Source: JALELF01 sp964473455 (lineage in GTDB: Bacteria > Bacillota_I > Bacilli_A > RF39 > UBA660). From it: a DNA stretch of 14,233 bases. The notes beneath the pieces are model-generated. The model was not told the origin of the DNA, made no database searches, and worked only from the letters and a program-made list of their open reading frames with translations. The stretch covers positions 1 to 14,233 of the forward strand of contig CAYYQX010000010.1 of the NCBI GenBank assembly GCA_964473455.1, in the 5' to 3' direction. Of the stretch, positions 1 through 6,213 are shown piece after piece. Position 1 is the first letter of the stretch. Each line of letters opens with the position of its first letter. The translations under genes were made by a program, and so were the position numbers.

Positions 1-27
1 ACTATATTTAGTGATTAATTTCTATTA

Positions 28-104
28 TGGTGACCAGTATGGGATTCGAACCCATGGGTGCTGCCGTGAAAGGGCAGTGTGTTAAGCCACTTCACCAACT
101 GGCC
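28..104 (-). tRNA. tRNA-Glu (UUC)
   Basis: Read on the minus strand this folds as a cloverleaf. The acceptor GGCCAGT pairs with ACTGGTC, the anticodon stem CTGCC/GGCAG encloses the loop CTTTCAC, and the T arm carries GGTTCGAATCC. The anticodon is TTC, which reads GAA/GAG (Glu). The discriminator is A and a CCA end is encoded at 28-30. It is the last gene of a three-tRNA cluster in this window; any further members or the terminator would lie beyond the left edge. Confidence 0.97.
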
Positions 105-111
105 AAAAAAA

Positions 112-188
112 TGGCGCCTCAAGTAGGACTCGAACCTACGACCCCTTGATTAACAGTCAAGTGCTCTAACCGACTGAGCTATTGAGGC
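112..188 (-). tRNA. tRNA-Asn (GUU)
   Basis: Minus-strand cloverleaf with acceptor GCCTCAA pairing TTGAGGC, and anticodon stem CTTGA/TCAAG around the loop CTGTTAA. The anticodon is GTT (Asn). The T arm carries GGTTCGAGTCC, the discriminator is G and the CCA end is encoded (112-114). It is separated by only 7 bases from tRNA-Glu and 22 from tRNA-Ile, so the three are almost certainly cut from one precursor. Confidence 0.97.
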
Positions 189-210
189 ACATAAATAACA
201 AAATCATAAA

Positions 211-287
<77 letters not shown>

Positions 288-308
288 ATTTATCCCAATG
301 ACTTTATT

Positions 309-337
309 AGTATATAGTATTTTTATTTGTTTGACAA
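309..337 (-). promoter_or_regulatory. Promoter of the tRNA-Ile/Asn/Glu cluster
   Basis: On the minus strand a -35 TTGTCA (332-337) is followed after 17 bases by a -10 TATACT (309-314). Transcription would start near 302, shortly before the 5' end of tRNA-Ile at 287. No convincing hairpin terminator separates it from the DUF3048 gene ending at 365, so some read-through into the tRNAs is possible. Confidence 0.7.
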
Positions 338-364
338 TACTTTTTTTAAACTTTTCACTACTTT

Positions 365-1420
365 TTACGATTGAATTGTAAAACTATTATTGATAGGAAC
401 AAGGCCAATATAAGTATTCCCATCACTTACATTTATTTCATTACCACTTAAGTCTTTATACACAGTTTGACTAGATCTACTTGTCTTATACCATTTTATT
501 GGAATTGAATAACCATTAGTAATATAATAGCCATCCCCGCTACCTATGTTTTTATAGTCAAGTAATATATTATTCCCAGGATATAAAGAATTGTTAACTT
601 TAACAACAATAATGTTTTTAAAAGTAATGTCAGCTTTTGTTACATAGTCTTTTGTAACAGTGTTGTTAACATATCTTACATATACTTTATTATTTGAATT
701 ATACACAAAACTTGTATTAGCGTAACTTGAAAAAGTCAATTTAAAGTTATTTGTAGGAGTTCCACTACTTAAATCAACTTCATCTACTGTATAGTTTAAA
801 AGTGGTTCTTGCGTAGTTGTTGCTCTATAACCTTTAGCGGTAATAACATTTTTTATATTTGTCATCGTTGTAAAGGCTGTATGTTCATAAGCAACAGGTA
901 AGCTTGAATCTCTAAAAAAACCACTATCGTATAAGCCATTTATATTATTAATACCCAACGTTGGAATTTGATTTTCTGCTACATAACTCCAGCCAAAATG
1001 AACATAAACCGCATCATTTTCCATAACATAGTCTAAATAATAATGCCTAGCACTTCTAACAGAGCCGATTCTTGCGGTGTTTTGGTCTTTATATAAAGCC
1101 ATTAATCTAGTTATTCCACTTTCAACTTGGATCTCATAAACAATGTATGCATCTTGTAAGCCTGACTGATATGGTCTTGCTTCATTAATGTTATTAATCA
1201 TTACAGCAACCGGTCTTGTATTTGAATCAACATCAATTATTGTCAGCTTTTTTTCTTCTATTACTTCTTCTACTTCCTCTACTACTTCTTCTTCAGTTTC
1301 TATTTCTTCTTGTTTTATTTCTTCTTTTGGTTTATCACTTAAAACAATGTATAAAAAAACTCCACCAAAAACAAGTAGTAAAACACCTAAAATAATCATT
1401 ATTTTTTTTCTATTTCTCAT
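365..1420 (-). CDS. DUF3048 (YerB-like) membrane-anchored protein
   Basis: This is a 351-residue protein. It has a basic N terminus (MRNRKK), one membrane segment at about residues 7-27, and a strongly acidic linker at about 30-56 rich in Glu. Two extracytoplasmic parts follow that match the DUF3048 N- and C-terminal domains of Bacillus YerB; recognisable stretches are RPVAVMINN, ARPYQSGL, YEIQVESGITRLMALY and RIGSVRSAR. There is no lipobox, so it is anchored by the helix and not by lipid, unlike typical YerB lipoproteins. The biochemical role of the family is not established. I chose the start at 1420 because AGGTG lies 6 bases before that ATG; an upstream in-frame ATG at 1474 would lie in the preceding terminator region and adds an unlikely extension. 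No strong promoter of its own is visible. Confidence 0.9.
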   Translation of the reverse strand: MRNRKKIMIILGVLLLVFGGVFLYIVLSDKPKEEIKQEEIETEEEVVEEVEEVIEEKKLTIIDVDSNTRPVAVMINNINEARPYQSGLQDAYIVYEIQVESGITRLMALYKDQNTARIGSVRSARHYYLDYVMENDAVYVHFGWSYVAENQIPTLGINNINGLYDSGFFRDSSLPVAYEHTAFTTMTNIKNVITAKGYRATTTQEPLLNYTVDEVDLSSGTPTNNFKLTFSSYANTSFVYNSNNKVYVRYVNNTVTKDYVTKADITFKNIIVVKVNNSLYPGNNILLDYKNIGSGDGYYITNGYSIPIKWYKTSRSSQTVYKDLSGNEINVSDGNTYIGLVPINNSFTIQS

Positions 1421-1455
1421 ACCCACACCTATTATTAATATAACATAAATATAAT

Positions 1456-1480
1456 AAAAAAAGCATAAAAACAATTATGC
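1456..1480 (-). terminator. Rho-independent terminator after the 51-aa gene
   Basis: On the minus strand the stem GCATAA/TTATGC (1475-1480 and 1463-1468) with a 6-base loop is followed by a run of seven T. It lies about 40 bases after the stop of the small gene at 1520 and before the DUF3048 start. It would also end any transcript coming through from the heliorhodopsin operon. Confidence 0.65.
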
Positions 1481-1519
1481 TCAATTAAACTTTACATATT
1501 TTTTTGTATAAAAATTGTT

Positions 1520-1675
1520 TTATTTGCTTCCTTGCTTTCTTTGTTTCATAGCAAAAGTAGATTTTCCACTTCTATTAAAAGCCGACATTTTATTATTGAA
1601 ATATGGTTTTGCCAAAAAGCTAGGTTTTCCTTTTACGACTGGCCCTTTTCCTTTTGAGTTTTGTTCATTAGACAT
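1520..1675 (-). CDS. Small highly basic protein (51 aa), unknown
   Basis: I do not recognise this family. The protein starts MSNEQNSKGKGPVV and ends MKQRKQGSK. It has 10 Lys and 2 Arg against a single Glu, no Cys, and no hydrophobic segment, so it should be a soluble, probably nucleic-acid-binding or otherwise polyanion-binding protein. Two similar octamers, GKPSFLAK (residues 16-23) and GKSTFAMK (37-44), suggest an internal repeat. Support that it is a real gene is good: a perfect AAGGAGGTG ribosome site ends 6 bases before the ATG, a TTGATA/TATAAT promoter sits just upstream, and a hairpin terminator follows. It is short enough to be missed by default gene callers. It sits directly downstream of the heliorhodopsin-HD operon on the same strand. 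Confidence 0.8.
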   Translation of the reverse strand: MSNEQNSKGKGPVVKGKPSFLAKPYFNNKMSAFNRSGKSTFAMKQRKQGSK

Positions 1676-1705
1676 ATACTACACCTCCTTTATTATTTCA
1701 ACAAC

Positions 1706-1734
1706 ATTATATAACAAGTTTTAAAACTTATCAA
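1706..1734 (-). promoter_or_regulatory. Strong promoter of the 51-aa gene
   Basis: Minus-strand -35 TTGATA (1729-1734), 17-base spacer, -10 TATAAT (1706-1711). This is among the best matches to the sigma-A consensus in the window. Transcription would start near 1699, leaving a leader of about 24 bases with an AAGGAGG site. Confidence 0.8.
1716..1729. promoter_or_regulatory. 14-base palindrome in promoter spacer, possible operator
   Basis: AAGTTTTAAAACTT is a perfect inverted repeat that fills most of the spacer between the -35 and -10 of the small-gene promoter. A dimeric repressor bound here would block RNA polymerase. In so AT-rich a sequence a palindrome of this length can arise by chance, so a regulatory role is only inferred. 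Confidence 0.35.
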
Positions 1735-1751
1735 TAATGATTTAATTTTTT

Positions 1752-2768
1752 TTATACTTTATCTATTTTTTCCATATAACAATATGGACTATCTTTAAAT
1801 TGGTTATATGTCTCTAATAATTTTGTAACACTTTTTGATGCTTTATCTAATCTAACTATACTTTCTTTTTTCAAACATAAAGGAACTACTACTCTTTTTT
1901 TGGCTTCAACTGAAACAAAATAATTTTTTGGTTTTATTTGTGTTCTAATAACTTTGTTACTGTTCTTAAATACATTCCAAGATTCTTCATTGTTAAGAAC
2001 TTTTATAATTTCTGCTTCTTCTTTAATATATAAGTCATTTAGAGTAATCTTATTGTTTCTGATGGTCTTTTCCAATATATCTGCGATATACTGCATAATA
2101 AATTTATCCTCGCAACTTTGAAGAACCATACTATATTCATAAACAGCTTCAAAAAACAGCTCGCCACTTTTTACACTTTTAAACCCAAGTTCATCTTTTT
2201 TATCTTCATCTAATAAAACAGTTATATTCTCGTAAATTTCTCTTATTTGTTGTAGCGTATATACATTTAACCAAATATATACCGTGTGTAAAACACCGTC
2301 TAATCTATCCGCACATAACTTTGGACTTTTATTTTCAATTATTGAATACTTTTTAACATCTACTATATCTTCAACATCAATATTGTCTTCTTTAAGTAAC
2401 GCCATAATGTCATTAGAATTCAAAATAATATCTCTAACAGACATTTCAGATGTTTCTTGATTAATATAGTCTTTTAATAAATAATCAATTGTATGACTAA
2501 ATACAGGTGTTCCAAGATCGTGAAATAAAGCAGCCAACGTTTGTTTTTTATCTTTTGTAAATTTCCAAGTTATTAAAGCTACAGAAATACTGTGATCAAA
2601 TCTTGAATACCAATATCTAATGTCATAAATCTTACAATAATCACATCCACAAAATTGGCCGATTCCTTTAAGACGTTTTAACTCTTTTACATTTAAGTAT
2701 TTACTAATGAAATCTGGGTAATCGTCACCACATAGAATACTCCAGTATTCTAAAAGTTCTTCTCTCAT
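1752..2768 (-). CDS. HD-domain phosphohydrolase (dGTPase/SAMHD1-like, COG1078-type)
   Basis: This 338-residue soluble protein carries the metal-binding HD signature in the order of the dGTPase/SAMHD1-type superfamily: His59 (RFDHSISVA), His83-Asp84 (ALFHDLGTPVFSH) with a further His92, and Asp154 (CADRLDG). Members hydrolyse dNTPs or other phosphate esters; the substrate here cannot be read from sequence. A cysteine group FCGCDYC (Cys40, 42, 45) precedes the first His and is an unusual insertion that could bind zinc or an Fe-S centre. The start at 2768 has TAGGAG 7 bases upstream. It is the last gene of the heliorhodopsin operon, 9 bases after the aldolase stop. No clear terminator follows it, so read-through into the 51-residue gene is possible. 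Confidence 0.88.
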   Translation of the reverse strand: MREELLEYWSILCGDDYPDFISKYLNVKELKRLKGIGQFCGCDYCKIYDIRYWYSRFDHSISVALITWKFTKDKKQTLAALFHDLGTPVFSHTIDYLLKDYINQETSEMSVRDIILNSNDIMALLKEDNIDVEDIVDVKKYSIIENKSPKLCADRLDGVLHTVYIWLNVYTLQQIREIYENITVLLDEDKKDELGFKSVKSGELFFEAVYEYSMVLQSCEDKFIMQYIADILEKTIRNNKITLNDLYIKEEAEIIKVLNNEESWNVFKNSNKVIRTQIKPKNYFVSVEAKKRVVVPLCLKKESIVRLDKASKSVTKLLETYNQFKDSPYCYMEKIDKV

Positions 2769-2777
2769 AATGTTCTC

Positions 2778-3665
2778 CTACTTATTAATCGATGCATTAT
2801 ATATTTGTTTTACTTTATCACTTAAAACTCTGTCAAATTCTTCAGATGTTTGATTTTTATTTAAACCTTCTAATAAAGCCCTAGAAAAAGATGCGACAAC
2901 ATTTATATTGTTTTGTAACCTTTTATTAGCTTCCATCATACTATAGCCACCAGATAAAGCAACTACTCTAAGAACATTTGGATGATTTGTATAATCAAGA
3001 TAAAAGTTATCTATCGTTGGTATAGTAAGCTTTAAAACAATGAATTCCTCTTTATTTAGTGTTTTTAAATGATTGTCTATTTCTTCTTTAAGAATAATCT
3101 CACACTGCATTTTATCTTCTGCATTAATGTCCACTTCTGGTTCAACTATGGGAATAAGACCTTTTTCTATTATCTTTTTAGCATAAAAGAACTGTTGATC
3201 TACTATTGCTTTTATGCCTGCTCGATTTGGTTTCTTGATAACCGAACGCATTTTAGTCCCAAATACATTATAATTTTTAGCAAGAGAAAGAATAGAATCT
3301 AAGTTATCAATTGGTTTTAACAGCATAACTCCATTCTTTTCTTCTTCTTTTCCTTTATCTATTTTTAAAAACGTCACTACTTGTTTTTTGTTCCACAAAT
3401 AATCTACAATATTTAAACCATCAATTTGAACATCAAGAGTCTTTTTAAACAAAATAGTTCCAATTATATAATTACTATTAAAAGAATTGCTTGTAACAAT
3501 TCTTTTTCTAATAGCGTTAATTAAATTAAACATTTCTTCTTCGTTTACATATTCTTCTTCGTTAATACCGTACATTTTTAGAGCTTTTGGCGTACTCCCA
3601 CCACTTTGGTCTAAAGCCGCAATAAAGCCTTTTTTGTTTTTAATTACTTCAAGTTTTTCTTGCAT
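2778..3665 (-). CDS. fda: Class I fructose-bisphosphate aldolase
   Basis: The protein cleaves fructose 1,6-bisphosphate to dihydroxyacetone phosphate and glyceraldehyde 3-phosphate in glycolysis, or runs the reverse reaction, by a metal-free Schiff-base mechanism. At 295 residues it closely resembles staphylococcal Fda (about 296 aa): GFIAALDQSGGSTPKALK (residues 13-30), EEKNGVMLLKPIDNLD (108-123), FGTKMRS, IPIVEPEVDINA, LKLTIPT, VALSGGYS and ASFSRALL. Lys212 in LKLTIPT is the expected Schiff-base lysine. The ATG at 3665 is chosen because AAAGGAG lies 7 bases upstream and it gives the family length; an upstream ATG at 3710 would run back into the heliorhodopsin gene. It begins 11 bases after the heliorhodopsin stop, so the two are almost certainly co-transcribed. 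Confidence 0.96.
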   Translation of the reverse strand: MQEKLEVIKNKKGFIAALDQSGGSTPKALKMYGINEEEYVNEEEMFNLINAIRKRIVTSNSFNSNYIIGTILFKKTLDVQIDGLNIVDYLWNKKQVVTFLKIDKGKEEEKNGVMLLKPIDNLDSILSLAKNYNVFGTKMRSVIKKPNRAGIKAIVDQQFFYAKKIIEKGLIPIVEPEVDINAEDKMQCEIILKEEIDNHLKTLNKEEFIVLKLTIPTIDNFYLDYTNHPNVLRVVALSGGYSMMEANKRLQNNINVVASFSRALLEGLNKNQTSEEFDRVLSDKVKQIYNASINK

Positions 3666-3676
3666 ATATGTCTCCT

Positions 3677-4435
3677 TTAAGGTTGCATTACTCCAAAAAA
3701 TACTAGCCAAGCAAGTACTGTTTTAGCAGTTAAGCTTAAAATGATGTATGCTCTTTCGCCATATAAATAGTTTTTCCATTTACCAATCTTCTTATATTGA
3801 AGAATCATATTTATTGGAAATAGGTTAAAGAATACAAAGTATGAAGCAAATATTGCATAAACAAACCAAGGTACTTCAGCTGGATTAGAATTACCAAAGG
3901 CATACATTATAACAACTACCCAAGGAATAATTCCGGCAACTGATCCAAATACGAAAGGCATCCAATCTACTTTGTCCTTTTTTTGATTCATTTTTTCCAT
4001 TAATAATCCAAATAAATTCATAGTCGCATTTAGACCAAATATAAGAATTAATGCGCCTATATCATATACACCAAATAGTACAGCAATCAGCATTATCATT
4101 AGTGATGAAGATATAGCATATTCATACCATCTAAACTTATTTATTTTTTCATCTAAGTCCTTTAAATATTTTTTTCTATTAATAACAATTATAAAGTGAA
4201 ATAAAGCTGAAATAAGCAAGAAAAAGCTTACTAACATAGCAAAAGGTAAATCAAATAGTCTTTTAACATCTGTTACTAAACTCATTGAAGTTGTATCAAA
4301 TCTTAAAAAGTATGAAAATATTACTGGTTTAAAGTTTGCGATTTTGTCTACACTAAATGAAATAATCAACATTGCAAGTCCTTGGATAAAGTGTATTATC
4401 CCCATTGTTAGATTAAATTTTACTAATTTATTCAT
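3677..4435 (-). CDS. Heliorhodopsin
   Basis: This 252-residue, seven-helix membrane protein matches heliorhodopsins, the inverted rhodopsins with the N terminus in the cytoplasm, along its whole length. Recognisable blocks are GIIHFIQ (helix 1, His15), SALFHFI (helix 2, His80), RWYEYAISSSLMI (helix 3), IFGLNATMNLFG (helix 4), FGSVAGIIPW (helix 5), FFNLFPINMILQY (helix 6) and GERAYIILSLTAKTVLAW (helix 7). Lys238 is the retinal Schiff-base lysine, Glu105 the counterion, and Ser234 sits next to the Schiff base, as in the reference heliorhodopsin 48C12 (K241, E107, S237). So it should bind retinal if retinal is available. Heliorhodopsins are not known to act as classic proton pumps; sensing or regulating a partner is proposed. 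Its AGGAGG site overlaps the upstream stop (TAGGAGGATCTATG), which suggests translational coupling. No retinal-making gene is in the window. Confidence 0.97.
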   Translation of the reverse strand: MNKLVKFNLTMGIIHFIQGLAMLIISFSVDKIANFKPVIFSYFLRFDTTSMSLVTDVKRLFDLPFAMLVSFFLLISALFHFIIVINRKKYLKDLDEKINKFRWYEYAISSSLMIMLIAVLFGVYDIGALILIFGLNATMNLFGLLMEKMNQKKDKVDWMPFVFGSVAGIIPWVVVIMYAFGNSNPAEVPWFVYAIFASYFVFFNLFPINMILQYKKIGKWKNYLYGERAYIILSLTAKTVLAWLVFFGVMQP

Positions 4436-4443
4436 AGATCCTC

Positions 4444-5169
4444 CTATTTTTCTACCGCATAAGTTATGCGATAAACACTAACTTTAACTAATTTTGAATC
4501 TTTAGAATTTTTAGTGAAATCACTAAAACTAGATACTCCAATATAATCTGTGTTACTTAAATAAGAAATTCTTTGAATAGTTCTAGTTTTGTCTTCATAT
4601 TCTAAAGCTGCAAAACCACTATTAGTATAATAATAATCACTTAAATCCATAAAAACACGATATAATGAGACATATTCTACTACTTCTGGTGCTTCATTAA
4701 CTACAAATTCATAGTCAACAGTTGATTCAACAGTTTTTTCGTTTATTTTTACTTCTGTTAAAATATATTTTATACCTTCTAGTTCGTTTGCCTGACTAAT
4801 ATCAAATCCAACATGTACTTCTGTCTGATTATCTATTTTGAATATCTGCGTACTAGCTAAGTATGTTTCTAATAGTTTATCACTTTTATTGTATACGTTA
4901 ACTGTAATATCAATTTGTTCATTGATAGCTAGTGGTGTACTTAAAGTAATGTCTGCGATTAGTTGTAAGTTACCATAAGTGTCAATACTATAATCAATGT
5001 CTTTAGAAACTACTCTATCATCATCATTTTCTGTTGTATCTGCAATTTCAGTTTCTTTTTCTTCTTCTTTATTTTCTCCTTTCCCATTAAAAATTAAATA
5101 CCCAACTATTATGAGTGAAAGCAATAAAACAAAGGTGCCTACTATTTTAATAACTTTTGAACTTTTCAT
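4444..5169 (-). CDS. Membrane-anchored extracytoplasmic protein, first gene of the heliorhodopsin operon
   Basis: I do not recognise a named family. The 241-residue protein has a basic N terminus, one membrane helix at about residues 7-27 (starting VIKIVGTFVLLL), an acidic low-complexity linker at about 29-50, and then about 190 residues with alternating hydrophobic/polar strands (for example NLQLIADITLS and IDITVNVYNKS). These look like a beta-sandwich or Ig-like fold on the outside of the cell. There is no lipobox cysteine. The ATG at 5169 is chosen because TAGGAG lies 6 bases upstream; the in-frame ATG at 5202 would lie at or upstream of the predicted -10. It precedes heliorhodopsin with an 8-base gap and a shared stop/ribosome site, so it is a candidate physical partner of the rhodopsin. 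That is inference from gene order only. Confidence 0.88.
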   Translation of the reverse strand: MKSSKVIKIVGTFVLLLSLIIVGYLIFNGKGENKEEEKETEIADTTENDDDRVVSKDIDYSIDTYGNLQLIADITLSTPLAINEQIDITVNVYNKSDKLLETYLASTQIFKIDNQTEVHVGFDISQANELEGIKYILTEVKINEKTVESTVDYEFVVNEAPEVVEYVSLYRVFMDLSDYYYTNSGFAALEYEDKTRTIQRISYLSNTDYIGVSSFSDFTKNSKDSKLVKVSVYRITYAVEK

Positions 5170-5190
5170 ATTTACTCCTATCTTAAATTC

Positions 5191-5219
5191 ATTATAGCAC
5201 AAAATAAAAATTTTTTTAA
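5191..5219 (-). promoter_or_regulatory. Promoter of the heliorhodopsin operon
   Basis: On the minus strand there is an extended -10, TGCTATAAT (-10 at 5191-5196), with a weak -35 TTAAAA (5214-5219) at a 17-base spacing. The good extended -10 can compensate for the poor -35. The -35 overlaps the stop codon of the ASCH gene, and the leader to the first ATG is only about 15 bases. I see no operator-like repeat. Confidence 0.65.
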
Positions 5220-5605
5220 TAGTTAATATTTGTTTCTAAAAAAGCTAATCTATTTTTCTTTTGAATTGTAATTGAGCCAATTCTTTTGGGATTTTTTATA
5301 TACATTAGTGTTCCATAGTTCGCATCTTTTTTAATATCCCAATAACTATTTGGTGCGAGAATATATTTGTTATATTCCTTTTTAAGCTTTTGTATTTTTA
5401 CTTCTGATAAGTTAAAAAACAAAACTTTTTCGATAATAAAGAGTCCTATTATTTTTCCACCAGTTTCTTTTAAATAAACTATTTCATTTTCTTTTACTTT
5501 TTGATAGGGAGTGATTTTTTTCTTACTAAATCTACTTTCAATAGTTTTCTTCCCACTTAATATCATGTCTATTGTCAATTTATCCATTACAGCTATATGA
5601 TTCAT
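5216..5605 (-). CDS. ASCH-domain protein
   Basis: A 129-residue soluble protein. The N-terminal half has the ASCH hallmark ILSGKKTIESRFSKKK (GxKxxExR, about residues 16-31), followed by the expected beta-barrel pattern (NEIVYLKETGGKIIGLFII, about 40-58). ASCH domains are PUA-like folds thought to bind RNA, and some members act on modified nucleosides; the substrate here is unknown. The start at 5605 has AAGGAG 6 bases upstream. Its stop overlaps the -35 region of the heliorhodopsin promoter and no terminator lies between, so some of its transcripts may continue into that operon. Confidence 0.82.
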   Translation of the reverse strand: MNHIAVMDKLTIDMILSGKKTIESRFSKKKITPYQKVKENEIVYLKETGGKIIGLFIIEKVLFFNLSEVKIQKLKKEYNKYILAPNSYWDIKKDANYGTLMYIKNPKRIGSITIQKKNRLAFLETNINY

Positions 5606-5622
5606 ATTTTCTCCTTATAAAT

Positions 5623-5651
5623 ATTATATAGTATTTATGTATATAAAAAAA
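5623..5651 (-). promoter_or_regulatory. Probable promoter of the ASCH gene
   Basis: A perfect -10 TATAAT lies at 5623-5628 on the minus strand, about 18 bases before the ATG. At 17 bases the -35 position falls in the T-tract of the upstream terminator (TTTTTT, 5646-5651), which is a poor -35 match. Only the -10 is convincing. Confidence 0.4.
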
Positions 5652-5670
5652 CTAATATGAATATTAGCTT
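5645..5670 (-). terminator. Rho-independent terminator after the 5675-6190 gene
   Basis: Minus strand: stem CTAATA/TATTAG around the loop TTCA (5652-5667), extended by G-U and A-T pairs, followed by a run of seven T. It lies 5 bases past the stop of the upstream gene. Confidence 0.8.
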
Positions 5671-5674
5671 TAAT

Positions 5675-6190
5675 TTACTTTTTAGTTATTAAAAGTTTTT
5701 GTAAAACTTTTGGATGACCGGCTATGTATAAACTCCCATTAAAATAATTCCCTCTTCTAACAGGTTTAAGCCAGGATGGTTTATGTGACCAAATTTCATT
5801 TGCATCTCTTCTAGTAAAATGGAAAGCTAATGAATACTGATCAGATTTTTTTTCTTCTTCATATACAGTTATTAAAAACTCTTTTGTGATTTTTTTCGAG
5901 TTTGCTTCTTGATATTGAAATCCTAATAAATCTAAGTCCTGATGCAATCTCGATAATAATTCTTCTTGACTAGTTATAGTTCTATCACAAGTAGGGTCGC
6001 TTATACAACCTGGAAACCAGAAATTATGGCGCTCATCTTCAACTGGAAGATCTAATGCATATGCATAACAATTAGCAAACACAACATTTCTCCATAATTG
6101 TGGTTGGAAAGTTGGCGGGTATTTTTTACCCAGTAACATTTTTCTTACTTCTTCTAACTTTCTAATGCGATAATCCCTAATAGATTCCAT
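5675..6190 (-). CDS. Hypothetical protein with Cys...His pattern (possible papain-like fold)
   Basis: A 171-residue soluble protein with no signal peptide or membrane segment. It contains FANCYAYALDLP (Cys41), FPGCISDPTCD, LAFHFTRRD (His124) and IWSHKPSWLKPV (His136). The combination NCYAYA ... HF-R-D ... WSHKP occurs, from memory, in a group of uncharacterised bacterial and phage proteins. A Cys near the N terminus with a His later is compatible with an NlpC/P60- or papain-like cysteine hydrolase, but the fold and the catalytic residues are not proven. The start at 6190 has GAGGA 6 bases upstream. It has its own consensus promoter and terminator, so it can be a single-gene unit; read-through from the EamA gene is also possible. 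Confidence 0.75.
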   Translation of the reverse strand: MESIRDYRIRKLEEVRKMLLGKKYPPTFQPQLWRNVVFANCYAYALDLPVEDERHNFWFPGCISDPTCDRTITSQEELLSRLHQDLDLLGFQYQEANSKKITKEFLITVYEEEKKSDQYSLAFHFTRRDANEIWSHKPSWLKPVRRGNYFNGSLYIAGHPKVLQKLLITKK

Positions 6191-6213
6191 AATATTCCTC
6201 TTTTTTATTTACT

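Noticed and set aside
1188..1448. Plus-strand reading frame of 86 codons
   Set aside because: It is opposite the DUF3048 gene; its Ser-rich sequence is simply the complement of the Glu-rich linker, and it has no ribosome site.
1515..1724. Plus-strand reading frame of 69 codons
   Set aside because: It runs opposite the better supported 51-residue minus-strand gene, which has promoter, AAGGAGG site and terminator on its own strand.
1735..1751. Terminator directly after the HD gene
   Set aside because: There is an A/T run but no inverted repeat that could form a stem before it.
3666..3710. Longer N terminus for the class I aldolase
   Set aside because: The extra 15 residues overlap the heliorhodopsin coding end, lack a ribosome site and are absent from family members.
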